Below are positions 27,449-36,110 of a stretch of 64,000 nt of DNA, piece by piece. A model generated the notes under the pieces. That model did not search any database and was not told where the DNA came from. It worked only from the letters and a program-made list of their open reading frames with translations. The stretch is from Arsenophonus nilaparvatae (GTDB taxonomy: Bacteria; Pseudomonadota; Gammaproteobacteria; Enterobacterales; Enterobacteriaceae). The DNA lies in NCBI RefSeq assembly GCF_000757905.1, contig NZ_JRLH01000011.1; one strand, written 5' to 3'. The number at the start of each line of letters is the position of its first letter. The stretch's first letter is position 1. The translations under genes and the position numbers were made by a program.

Positions 27449-28759
27449 ATGTCAACAGTTAGTAATTTAGAAAAAAAAATTGATAATTTATCCGCCATTA
27501 TTGCCATTGTAGGCCTTGGCTATGTTGGTTTACCTTTAATGCTTAGATACAATGAAATTGGTTATAAAGTAATCGGGTTCGATATTGATAATACTAAAGT
27601 AACTCAACTAAATAACGGTGAAAGTTATATCGAACATATTTCTTCAGAAAGAATCCATTCTGCTTTACAACATAACTTTAAAGCTACAACGGATTTTTCT
27701 TATATTACTGAATGTGACGTTATTATTCTTTGTGTCCCTACCCCATTAAATAAATATCGAGAACCTGACATTAGCTTTATTGTTAATACAATGGAGAAAA
27801 TTCAACCTTTCTTACGTAAAGGACAGTTATTATCTTTGGAAAGTACAACTTATCCAGGTACAACTGAAGAAGAATTATTACCAAGAATTGAAGAAAAAGG
27901 TTTTAAAGTTGGAAAAGATATATTTCTTGTCTATTCTCCTGAACGTGAAGATCCGGGTAATCCTAATTTTGAAACCAGAACCATCCCTAAAGTAATTGGT
28001 GGATGTACTGAAGCATGTCTGAAAATTGGTCAATCAATTTACGGTCAAGCAATAGATAAGGTAGTACCAGTGAGCTCAATGAAAGCTGCTGAGATGACTA
28101 AGTTATTGGAAAATATTCATCGTGCCGTTAATATTGGTTTGGTTAATGAAATGAAAATCGTGGCAGATAAAATGGATATTGATATTTTTGAAGTTATCCA
28201 AGCCGCAGCAACAAAACCATTTGGATTTACACCCTATTATCCAGGGCCTGGATTAGGTGGACATTGTATTCCTATCGATCCATTCTATTTAACCTGGAAA
28301 GCACGAGAATATGGTGTTAATACTCGATTCATAGAATTATCAGGTGAAATTAACCGAGCTATGCCTGAATATGTTTTGAATAAATTGATTGATGGCCTAA
28401 ATAAACAAGGTAAGGCATTAAAAGATAGTAGAATCTTATTATTAGGTATTGCTTATAAGAAAAATGTTGATGACATGAGAGAGTCCCCAGCAGTGGAATT
28501 AATGGAGATTATTCAACAAAAAGGTGCTATCGTTTCTTATAGCGATCCTCATGTACCAAAATTTCCTCATATGCGCGAGCATCATTTCGATTTAACCAGT
28601 GAAGACCTTACAGCAGAAAGTATCGATTCATTTGATGCCCTTGTCTTAACAACTGATCATGATAAATTTGACTATCCACTTATTAAAATTCATGCAAAGT
28701 TACTCATTGATACTCGTGGGATTTATCGAGAACCCGCAAAAAATATAGTTAAAGCGTAA
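27449..28759 (+). CDS. wbpA: UDP-N-acetylglucosamine 6-dehydrogenase
   Basis: Oxidises UDP-GlcNAc to UDP-GlcNAcA with two NAD+, the first step towards 2,3-diacetamido uronic acids. At 436 residues it has family length. VGLGYVGLPLMLRY (about residue 21) is the NAD-binding motif; LESTTYPGTTEE lies in the active site; GPGLGGHCIPIDPFYLTW carries the catalytic Cys; LLLGIAYKKNVDDMRESPA opens the C-terminal UDP-binding domain. The next genes are the matching wbpB, wbpD and wbpE, so I choose WbpA over WecC (UDP-ManNAc dehydrogenase). First gene of the RfaH-type operon, 585 nt after the ops site. Confidence 0.88.
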   Translation: MSTVSNLEKKIDNLSAIIAIVGLGYVGLPLMLRYNEIGYKVIGFDIDNTKVTQLNNGESYIEHISSERIHSALQHNFKATTDFSYITECDVIILCVPTPLNKYREPDISFIVNTMEKIQPFLRKGQLLSLESTTYPGTTEEELLPRIEEKGFKVGKDIFLVYSPEREDPGNPNFETRTIPKVIGGCTEACLKIGQSIYGQAIDKVVPVSSMKAAEMTKLLENIHRAVNIGLVNEMKIVADKMDIDIFEVIQAAATKPFGFTPYYPGPGLGGHCIPIDPFYLTWKAREYGVNTRFIELSGEINRAMPEYVLNKLIDGLNKQGKALKDSRILLLGIAYKKNVDDMRESPAVELMEIIQQKGAIVSYSDPHVPKFPHMREHHFDLTSEDLTAESIDSFDALVLTTDHDKFDYPLIKIHAKLLIDTRGIYREPAKNIVKA

Positions 28760-28797
28760 TATCACTATATTAATTTTAAGTTAATGGATTAAATATT

Positions 28798-29748
28798 ATG
28801 AAAAAATTTGTTTTAATTGGCGCAGCAGGCTATATCGCGCCTCGTCATATGAAAGCAATTACAGAAACTAATAATGAATTAACTGTTGCTTATGACATCA
28901 ATGACTCGGTTGGGATTATTGATAGTATATCTCCACAAAGCGAGTTTTTTACTGAATTTGAGCGTTTTTATGATTATGCCCATCGTTTACAGCGTAACTC
29001 AGCTACAAAATTAGACTATGTAGCGATATGTTCGCCAAACTATTTACACCTTTCCCATATAACAGCCGGTTTACGTCTTGGTTGTGATGTTGTTTGTGAA
29101 AAACCCTTAGTTCCAACACTTGAGCAGTTGGATGAACTGGCTTTAGTTGAAAAAGAGACGGGTAAAAAAGTTTATAATATTCTGCAATTGCGACATCATC
29201 AGGCAATTTTAGCACTAAAAGAAAAAGTGGCTCACAATAACAGAGCCGATAAATATGATGTTGTTCTAACTTATATTACTTCCCGCGGCAAATGGTATAT
29301 GGAAAGTTGGAAAGGTGATCCCCGCAAATCATTTGGGGTTGCAACCAATATTGGAGTACATTTCTTTGATATGCTCCATTTTATATTTGGTAAGTTAGAA
29401 AAAAATAAATTGCATTACACCGATGAGCAAAAAGCAGCGGGTTATCTCGAATATGAAAAAGCGCGAGTTCGTTGGTTCTTATCTATAGATGCTAAAGATT
29501 TACCTGAAGCAGTTAAAGGCAAACAAACAACTTATCGCTCAATTACGATTGATGATGAGGAAATTGAGTTTTCTAAAGGGTTTACTGATTTGCATACCAT
29601 TAGTTATCAAGAGATATTAGCAGGACGTGGCTATGGTTTGAATGATGCGCGCCACTGTATTGAAACAGTAAATACGATAAGATCTACATCACCTACTGTG
29701 GCTAAAGCGAAAGAGGGTCATCCTTTTCTGCCTATATTAATTAAATAA
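28798..29748 (+). CDS. wbpB: UDP-GlcNAcA 3-dehydrogenase (Gfo/Idh/MocA family)
   Basis: Oxidises C3 of UDP-GlcNAcA to the 3-keto sugar that the aminotransferase WbpE uses; the enzyme pair recycles NAD through 2-oxoglutarate. A 316-residue protein with the nucleotide motif FVLIGAAGYIAPRHMKAI at the N-terminus, then VAICSPNYLHLSH and DVVCEKPLV, the Lys of which is the usual catalytic residue in this family. QLRHHQAI and NIGVHFFDMLHFIFG match WbpB closely. It lies 38 bases after wbpA and 17 bases before the acetyltransferase start. Confidence 0.88.
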   Translation: MKKFVLIGAAGYIAPRHMKAITETNNELTVAYDINDSVGIIDSISPQSEFFTEFERFYDYAHRLQRNSATKLDYVAICSPNYLHLSHITAGLRLGCDVVCEKPLVPTLEQLDELALVEKETGKKVYNILQLRHHQAILALKEKVAHNNRADKYDVVLTYITSRGKWYMESWKGDPRKSFGVATNIGVHFFDMLHFIFGKLEKNKLHYTDEQKAAGYLEYEKARVRWFLSIDAKDLPEAVKGKQTTYRSITIDDEEIEFSKGFTDLHTISYQEILAGRGYGLNDARHCIETVNTIRSTSPTVAKAKEGHPFLPILIK

Positions 29749-29765
29749 TCATTATGGTAAATATC

Positions 29766-30347
29766 ATGAGCTATTATCAGCATCCCAGCGCTATTATTGA
29801 CGAAGGAGCGCAAATCGGCAATGGAACTCGAGTATGGCATTTTGTGCATGTCTGTGGTGGCGCGGTTATCGGAGAAAATGTTTCATTAGGGCAAAATGTT
29901 TTTGTTGGTAATAGAGTTATCATTGGAGATTATTGTAAAATTCAAAATAATGTATCTGTTTATGATAATGTCATCCTTGAAGAAGGCGTATTTTGTGGGC
30001 CTAGCATGGTGTTTACCAATGTTTATAATCCTCGCTCGCTGATTGAGCGTAAAGATCAATATCAGAATACACTCATTAAAAAAGGCGCTACCTTAGGGGC
30101 TAATTGCACTATTATTTGTGGGATAACCATTGGAAAATTTGCATTTATTGGTGCAGGAGCAGTAGTGAATAAAGATGTGTCTGACTATGCGTTAATGGTT
30201 GGTGTACCAGCTAAGCAGATTGGTTGGATGAGTGAATTTGGCGAGCAATTGGAACTGCCATTGAATGGAGATGCGGAAACAATTTGTCCCCATACTGGCA
30301 ATAAATATCGCTTAAGAGACAATAAAGTTGAGCGTGTGAAAGCATAA
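29766..30347 (+). CDS. wbpD: UDP-GlcNAc3NA N-acetyltransferase (left-handed beta-helix)
   Basis: Acetylates the 3-amino group to give UDP-GlcNAc(3NAc)A. A 193-residue hexapeptide-repeat protein: repeated isoleucine/valine-rich hexads run from IDEGAQIGNG through VSLGQNVFVGNRVIIGDYCK to IICGITIGKFAFIGAGAVV. FTNVYNPRSLIERKDQY and LMVGVPAKQIGWMSEFGE match WbpD strongly. ATG 29766 (MSYYQHPSAI) is preferred over the upstream in-frame ATG at 29754 because it matches the known N-terminus of the family. In pathway order the genes are A, B, D, E. Confidence 0.88.
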   Translation: MSYYQHPSAIIDEGAQIGNGTRVWHFVHVCGGAVIGENVSLGQNVFVGNRVIIGDYCKIQNNVSVYDNVILEEGVFCGPSMVFTNVYNPRSLIERKDQYQNTLIKKGATLGANCTIICGITIGKFAFIGAGAVVNKDVSDYALMVGVPAKQIGWMSEFGEQLELPLNGDAETICPHTGNKYRLRDNKVERVKA

Positions 30348-30382
30348 ACCAGATAGTAAAAATTAAAAGCGATAATAGAAAA

Positions 30383-31474
30383 ATGATGCAATTTATTGAC
30401 TTGAACACCCAACAAGCGCGTATTAAAAATAAAATCAATCTGGCTATTCAACGTGTATTATCTCATGGTAAATATATTCTTGGACCAGAAGTTATCGAAT
30501 TAGAAGAAAAACTTGCAGACTATGTTGGCTCCAAATATTGCATCAGTGTGGCCAATGGTACTGATGCGTTACAGATTGCTCAAATGGCTTTTGGTATTGG
30601 CCCTGGTGATGAAGTAATTACTCCAGGATTTACTTATATAGCAACCGCTGAAACAGTGGCACTGTTAGGCGCTAGACCAGTATATGTTGATGTATGTCCT
30701 AAAACTTATAATTTAGATCCGCAAAAACTTGAAGCTGCTATCACGGCAAGAACAAAAGCGATTATTCCGGTATCACTTTATGGTCAATGTGCAGATTTTG
30801 ATGCGATTAACACGATTGCCAGCAAATATAATATTCCTATTATCGAAGATGCCGCACAAAGTTTTGGCGCGACCTATAAAGGCAACTATTCCTGTAATTT
30901 AACGACAATTGCTTGTACCAGCTTTTTTCCAAGTAAACCGCTTGGTTGCTATGGTGATGGTGGCGCAATTTTTACTAATGATGAACAATTAGCATTAGTA
31001 ATAAGACAGATTGCGCGACATGGTCAGGATCGCCGTTATCATCATATCCGGGTTGGTGTTAATAGTCGTTTGGATACTTTGCAAGCGGCGATATTATTAG
31101 CAAAGTTAGAAATTTTTGCCGAAGAAATACAACTGCGCCAGCAAGTCGCTAAACGCTATGATTTTATGTTAAATCAAGCAGGAATAACAACAACTCCGTA
31201 TATTGAAACATATAATACCAGTGCTTATGCACAATATACTATTCAAGTGGAAAACCGCGAGTTAATACAAACTCAATTAAAAACAGCAGGCATACCTACA
31301 GCAGTTCATTATCCCATCCCTTTAAATAAACAACCTGCTGTTGCAGATAATTCAGTAGAATTATCTGTTGGTGATGCGATAGCAGAAAAAGTAATCAGCT
31401 TACCGATGCATCCATATTTGACAGAAAGTACACAGGATAAAATAATTCAGGTGTTAAAAGGGCTCTTTTTGTGA
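30383..31474 (+). CDS. wbpE: UDP-3-keto-GlcNAcA aminotransferase (DegT/DnrJ/EryC1 family)
   Basis: Transfers the amino group of glutamate to C3 of the 3-keto uronic acid. A 363-residue PLP enzyme: ANGTDALQIAQ near residue 57, IIEDAAQSFGATYKG with the cofactor Asp, and SFFPSKPLGCYGDGGAI with the Schiff-base Lys. The WbpA-B-D-E set is complete and appears intact, but the 2-epimerase WbpI that would give the manno form is not in this window. Its last four bases overlap the GTG start of the flippase gene. Confidence 0.88.
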   Translation: MMQFIDLNTQQARIKNKINLAIQRVLSHGKYILGPEVIELEEKLADYVGSKYCISVANGTDALQIAQMAFGIGPGDEVITPGFTYIATAETVALLGARPVYVDVCPKTYNLDPQKLEAAITARTKAIIPVSLYGQCADFDAINTIASKYNIPIIEDAAQSFGATYKGNYSCNLTTIACTSFFPSKPLGCYGDGGAIFTNDEQLALVIRQIARHGQDRRYHHIRVGVNSRLDTLQAAILLAKLEIFAEEIQLRQQVAKRYDFMLNQAGITTTPYIETYNTSAYAQYTIQVENRELIQTQLKTAGIPTAVHYPIPLNKQPAVADNSVELSVGDAIAEKVISLPMHPYLTESTQDKIIQVLKGLFL

Positions 31475-32739
31475 TCAGAAAAATAGTGCCACAAACTGAA
31501 TTTGCCCGCAATGTAGTAACTTTAATGACAGGTACAACTATTGCACAGGCAATACCAATAGCAATAAGCCCTTTGCTAACAAGAATTTATACCCCAAAAG
31601 ACTTTGGTGTATTGGCACTTTTTATTTCAATAATAGCTATTTTAGGGAGTATTGCTAATGCCAGATATGAACTGGCAATCATGTTACCTGAAAAAGATGA
31701 AGATGCGATAAATATATTTGCCTTAGGTTTTATTATCAACTGTATACTATCGTTATTTTTTATGTTGCTGGCAATTGGGTTCAATGATTATTTCACTGAA
31801 TTGCTAGATAATGAAGAGATAGGTTTCTGGTTATATTTTGTGCCGTTATCTGTATTTTTCATAGGACTATTTAATTTATTAAATTATTTTAATAATCGAA
31901 GAAAAAACTATAAAGACTTAAAAAATGCGGTTATTATCAAATCTATATTCTTAGCTGTAATACAATTGAGTATTGGATTAGTAAAAACAGGCGCTAGTGG
32001 ATTAATTTCGGGTCAAATAATTTCAAATTTTTTTGCCAATACTAAGTTATTGGTAAATATTTTGAAGGATAAAAAGCTAGTAGCAAAAATATCAAAAAAT
32101 AAAATGATTTTTTTGGCCAAGCGTTATATAACATTTCCAAAATATTCAGTTTTAGCGATTCTATTTAATAACTTATCTCAGCATTTAATTAGTATTTTAA
32201 TTTCGTCTTTATTTAATATAATTACTTTAGGTTTTTATTCTCTTGTGCAACGTGTACTTGGAATGCCTTCAACATTAATTGGTAGTTCGATAGGGCAGGT
32301 TTTTTTTCAACAAGCGAGTCAAGAAAAACAAGAAACAGGTTTAGCTATAAAATCATTTAATAGTGCAGTTAAGAAATTGCTAATTATAGGAATGCCACTA
32401 TTTGTTTTTATTTATCTGACAGTAGAGCCATTATTTATTTTTGTATTTGGTGAAGAATGGAGAGTGGCTGGCTATTATGCAAAATTGATTTGTCCTTTAT
32501 TTTTTATAAGATTTGTTGTATCGACGGTGAGTCCAATTGATACTGTAATGGAAAAACAGAATATATATTTGTTATTTAATATTGTATTGTTAATAACAAG
32601 TTTGGCTATTATTTATATTTCCCACAATGAGTTATTTGAAGTATTTTTAGTAAGATATTCTATGATTATAAGTATTATTTACATTTTATATGGTTTTTTA
32701 CTGAGATATATGGCTAAGGGAAAATTGAAAGTTTTATGA
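31471..32739 (+). CDS. wzx: Polysaccharide flippase (Wzx-like)
   Basis: A 422-residue integral membrane protein of the MOP/PST family with about 12 hydrophobic segments. The N-terminus has MTGTTIAQAIPIAISPLLTR followed by IYTPKDFGVLALF, the typical opening of Wzx proteins (start of helix, Arg-Ile-Tyr-x-Pro, Gly). It should flip undecaprenyl-linked repeat units across the inner membrane. Codon use is strongly AT-rich like the later wzy gene. Start is GTG 31471 overlapping wbpE. Confidence 0.85.
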   Translation: MIRKIVPQTEFARNVVTLMTGTTIAQAIPIAISPLLTRIYTPKDFGVLALFISIIAILGSIANARYELAIMLPEKDEDAINIFALGFIINCILSLFFMLLAIGFNDYFTELLDNEEIGFWLYFVPLSVFFIGLFNLLNYFNNRRKNYKDLKNAVIIKSIFLAVIQLSIGLVKTGASGLISGQIISNFFANTKLLVNILKDKKLVAKISKNKMIFLAKRYITFPKYSVLAILFNNLSQHLISILISSLFNIITLGFYSLVQRVLGMPSTLIGSSIGQVFFQQASQEKQETGLAIKSFNSAVKKLLIIGMPLFVFIYLTVEPLFIFVFGEEWRVAGYYAKLICPLFFIRFVVSTVSPIDTVMEKQNIYLLFNIVLLITSLAIIYISHNELFEVFLVRYSMIISIIYILYGFLLRYMAKGKLKVL

Positions 32740-32767
32740 AATATTATTTTAAAATTTGAGTCTACAC

Positions 32768-33934
32768 ATGGATAAATATAAAGAATTAAGAATAGCAGTA
32801 ACTAATTCTCAATATAAACATTCATTGGGTATTATTCGGGCTTTAGGAAAACTTGGTATTCAACCTTATGTTATTAGTGATAAAAAATGGTCATTATGTG
32901 GTTTATCTAGATATTGTAGACAGGAAATTATTGTAGATAAAAATTATACCCAGAAAGAAATTATATCGAAACTTAATGAATTTAATATTGAATTACTAAT
33001 TTTAGTTGGCACAGATTCATTTAAAAAAATAGTACCTTGGAAACGTGAATTAAAAAAAAATAATATTGAAATTGTCACAGTTGATAGTGCAACTTTAAAC
33101 TTAGCGTTCAGTAAAGTGGCAACTTATGCTTTAGCGAGTCATGTCGGAGTGCCAATTCCTAAAACTGTTTATCCAAAAAATTTTGATCAGTTAGATTCTT
33201 TAAAAAAAGAGATTAGTTATCCTTGTGTAATAAAAGGATTATACGAAGTTGGCGGTAATATCGTTGATTATGTATTTAATGAAGAACAATTAAATATAAA
33301 GTATAAATATTTATGTAAAAAAAATAATATTTCTGAAGCTGATGGATTGCCGATGCTTCAGGAATATATAGCGGGATCTGGTTGTGCTTTTTTTGCTGTA
33401 TACAATAGAGGTAAATGTTGTTTGACTTTTCAGCATAAAAGAATTAGAGAATATCCTGTAAGTGGTGGTGCAAGTGTCTGTGCTGAAAGTTACAAAAATG
33501 ATCTTGTAGAAAAATATGGTAAGTTATTATTAGATACATTAAAATGGCATGGTGTAGCAATGGTAGAGTTTAAACTAAATGCTGCAAATATTCCTATTTT
33601 AATGGAAATAAATCCTAAATTTTGGGGATCAACAGATTTATCTCTAGAGGCGAATGTAAATTTTCCTAAAGCCCTCATCGATATTTATTTAGGAAATGAA
33701 ATAGAATATAGTAATAATTATAAATATCCATTTAGATATCACTGGCCGTTAAATGGTGATTTTTTACATGCCATTGATAATACTAAAGCTATTCCTGCAA
33801 TATTAAAAGATACATTAAATTTAAAAGTGAGAAGTAATATTTGGTTTACAGATATTCTTCCTTCATTGGATTTAGTTTTTAGTTTTATAAAGCAAGTTAT
33901 GAAAAAAAAATTAATGAGGAGAAAAAATGTATAG
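32768..33934 (+). CDS. ATP-grasp carboxylate-amine ligase-like protein
   Basis: A 388-residue ATP-grasp protein. An N-terminal Rossmann-like region (TNSQYKHSLGIIRALGKLGI) leads into the ATP-grasp domain: SYPCVIKGLYEVGGNIVDYV holds the ATP-binding Lys, LQEYIAGSGCAFFAVY the hinge, and ILMEINPKFWGSTDL the Mg-binding Glu and Asn. Such enzymes form amide or ester bonds by way of an acyl phosphate. In polysaccharide loci they may attach an amino acid or similar group to a uronic-acid carboxyl. The substrate is not evident. ATG 32768 is chosen (an upstream TTG at 32756 is in frame). It overlaps the PHP-domain gene by 8 nt, suggesting the two act together. Confidence 0.75.
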   Translation: MDKYKELRIAVTNSQYKHSLGIIRALGKLGIQPYVISDKKWSLCGLSRYCRQEIIVDKNYTQKEIISKLNEFNIELLILVGTDSFKKIVPWKRELKKNNIEIVTVDSATLNLAFSKVATYALASHVGVPIPKTVYPKNFDQLDSLKKEISYPCVIKGLYEVGGNIVDYVFNEEQLNIKYKYLCKKNNISEADGLPMLQEYIAGSGCAFFAVYNRGKCCLTFQHKRIREYPVSGGASVCAESYKNDLVEKYGKLLLDTLKWHGVAMVEFKLNAANIPILMEINPKFWGSTDLSLEANVNFPKALIDIYLGNEIEYSNNYKYPFRYHWPLNGDFLHAIDNTKAIPAILKDTLNLKVRSNIWFTDILPSLDLVFSFIKQVMKKKLMRRKNV

Positions 33935-34634
33935 AGGACTAATACACTTTCATTCTTATTATTCATATGACTCTATTTTGTCAATGAAACAAATTATAAA
34001 TTTTGCTTTAAAAAATGACTTGAATTTTTTAGTATTAACAGATCATGATACAATAAATGGTTCTTTAGAACTTAAAGAGTATGTAAAAAAAAATAAAATA
34101 GAATTAGAAATTATTATTGCAGCAGAGTATAAAACAGAATACGGCGATGTTATTGCGCTTGATATTGATTTTGAAATTACAGATATGAATTTTGATAATT
34201 TTGTTTCAGAGGTAAAAAAACAGAATGGATTGATACTTTTCCCACACCCTTATGTCGGTCATATAAACATTGACAAAATTGCAAAATATTCTGATTTAAT
34301 AGAGATTTTTAATTCAAGAATAGATGATATTAAGAATCATAAAGCAGCTGAGCTAGCAAAAAAATATAATAAATTTGTATATTTTGCTTCAGATGCTCAT
34401 ACTGAAATGAGTTTAAAAAATTCTATTATTGAATTTGAAAAATGCGCTAGTTTTAAAGAATCCCTTCTTAAATCAAAAGTTAATCAAATAACTAACTATA
34501 AAACTTACAATTTTGAAATAATTTACTCCCAACTTATTAAATCAGTAAAACATAGAAATTTTAGACTTTTTTATAGTGTAATGAAGAGAATTATTAAACA
34601 ACTTATTACAGTTAGATTATTTAAAGTGATTTGA
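33927..34634 (+). CDS. PHP-domain metal-dependent phosphoesterase
   Basis: A 235-residue protein whose first 180 residues form a PHP domain. The four signature motifs are visible: HFHSYYSYDS, LTDHDTINGS, FPHPYVGH and FASDAHTE, which together hold a di/trinuclear metal centre for phosphoester hydrolysis. It is coupled by an 8-nt overlap to the ATP-grasp gene and is much more AT-rich than the wbp genes. Possible roles are removal of a phosphate from a sugar or ligand intermediate, or capsule-type phosphatase control (as CpsB), although it lacks a neighbouring tyrosine kinase. Function unknown. Confidence 0.75.
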   Translation: MYRGLIHFHSYYSYDSILSMKQIINFALKNDLNFLVLTDHDTINGSLELKEYVKKNKIELEIIIAAEYKTEYGDVIALDIDFEITDMNFDNFVSEVKKQNGLILFPHPYVGHINIDKIAKYSDLIEIFNSRIDDIKNHKAAELAKKYNKFVYFASDAHTEMSLKNSIIEFEKCASFKESLLKSKVNQITNYKTYNFEIIYSQLIKSVKHRNFRLFYSVMKRIIKQLITVRLFKVI

Positions 34635-34696
34635 TTATTTTTAATATGAATAATTACATATTATATGGGTAGTTAAATTTTGGAAAATAAAATATT

Positions 34697-36052
34697 ATGA
34701 TGTGTTTTACTTCAAGAGCACTCGATTGGCTTTGTCTTATTTTACAGGAGCGGTTTGGGCATAAATTTATATTGTCTTATCAAAATAAAGCGTTAAAACT
34801 CAGTTTAGCAGGACAAACACAGAATTATATTTTATTCCCGAGATTAATAGCATCTTTCTTTCAATCCCGTTCTGATATTCCTTGTTGTTTATGGGATGCT
34901 AAGAGAGAAGGCTGGCATAATGTACTAGGCCTGCCGATTCCCGCACCTGGTGTCAGTGGTTTACAGAATCCATTAATTAGAGATCATTCAGGTAATATTG
35001 AAATCTATTATGATATCCTAGGGTTAGTTTACTGGATGCTTAATCGTGTTGAGGAAATTGGTCGAACAGATTTAGATAGTCATGGCCGCTTCCCAGCAAT
35101 AAACTGTCATGCTTACAAAAATAATTATCTTGAAAGACCTATTATTGATGAATGGCTATATATTTTAAGTCAGGTAATTAAACGAATCTGGCCACAATTA
35201 GAACTAAAAAAACAACAATTTAGTATTAAAGTTTCTCATGATGTTGATCGTCCTAGCCGTTATGGTTTTGCTAGTTTAAAAAAACTTCCACGATTGATTG
35301 CTGGCGATATGATAAAAAGAAACGATTTTATGAGTATAATAAAATCGCCAATTATTTATTTAAGTGGTAAAAATAAACTCCATCCGATGGATATTTTTAA
35401 TACTTTTGATTGGATAATGGATGTTTCAGAAAAGCACAATTTAAAAAGTGCTTTCTACTTTATTTGTGGTCATACTGATCCAGTATATGATGCGGACTAT
35501 AAACCTGAAGACACAGCTATCCGAAAACTTCTACGGCAAATACATGCAAGAGGCCATGAAATTGGATTACATCCTAGTTATAATACATACCTCCAGCCAC
35601 AACTGATTGCCCAAGAGTTTAATCGACTTAGGAATTTATGTGATGAAGAAGGCATTCAGCAAGCAGAATGGGGTGGGCGAATGCATTATTTGCGTTGGCA
35701 GCAGCCTATAACCTTACAAGCCTGGAATGATGCCAAATTAAGCTATGATTCAACTTTAGGTTATGCTGATAGGGCAGGTTTCCGTTGTGGTACATGTTAT
35801 GAATATCCGGCATTTAATCCAATAACAAAACGTATTTTAGATATTCGAATAAGACCGTTGATAGTTATGGAATGCAGTGTTATTTCGATAGCAAATATGG
35901 GATTGAAAATTGGCACGGAGTCAACCGATAAGATATTACAGCTCAAGGAAAATTGTAGATCCGTAGGGGGTTGCTTCACTTTACTTTGGCATAATTCAGA
36001 GTTTGAATCTGTGTCTAAAAAAGCCATGTATCAAACAATCCTAAAAGATTAA
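34697..36052 (+). CDS. Polysaccharide-deacetylase-like protein, copy 1
   Basis: A 451-residue protein. The region from about residue 178 is NodB-like: SIKVSHDVDRPSRYG carries the catalytic/metal Asp pair (HDVDRP), FYFICGHTDP follows, and HEIGLHPSYNTYLQPQL has the two metal-binding His (HxxxxH). The N-terminal 170 residues form an extra domain without recognisable motif. No signal peptide, so it may act on a nucleotide sugar or lipid-linked sugar in the cytoplasm. A paralogue of nearly identical length and order of motifs lies at 39642-40994. The HExGxHPS and GGRMHYLRW blocks are conserved in both. Deacetylation is the family expectation; the true reaction is untested. Confidence 0.75.
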   Translation: MMCFTSRALDWLCLILQERFGHKFILSYQNKALKLSLAGQTQNYILFPRLIASFFQSRSDIPCCLWDAKREGWHNVLGLPIPAPGVSGLQNPLIRDHSGNIEIYYDILGLVYWMLNRVEEIGRTDLDSHGRFPAINCHAYKNNYLERPIIDEWLYILSQVIKRIWPQLELKKQQFSIKVSHDVDRPSRYGFASLKKLPRLIAGDMIKRNDFMSIIKSPIIYLSGKNKLHPMDIFNTFDWIMDVSEKHNLKSAFYFICGHTDPVYDADYKPEDTAIRKLLRQIHARGHEIGLHPSYNTYLQPQLIAQEFNRLRNLCDEEGIQQAEWGGRMHYLRWQQPITLQAWNDAKLSYDSTLGYADRAGFRCGTCYEYPAFNPITKRILDIRIRPLIVMECSVISIANMGLKIGTESTDKILQLKENCRSVGGCFTLLWHNSEFESVSKKAMYQTILKD

Positions 36053-36110
36053 TTGGAATAGTGTTAATTTTATTTAAAAAGACATTCAAATTTCCTCGGT
36101 ATTAAATAAT

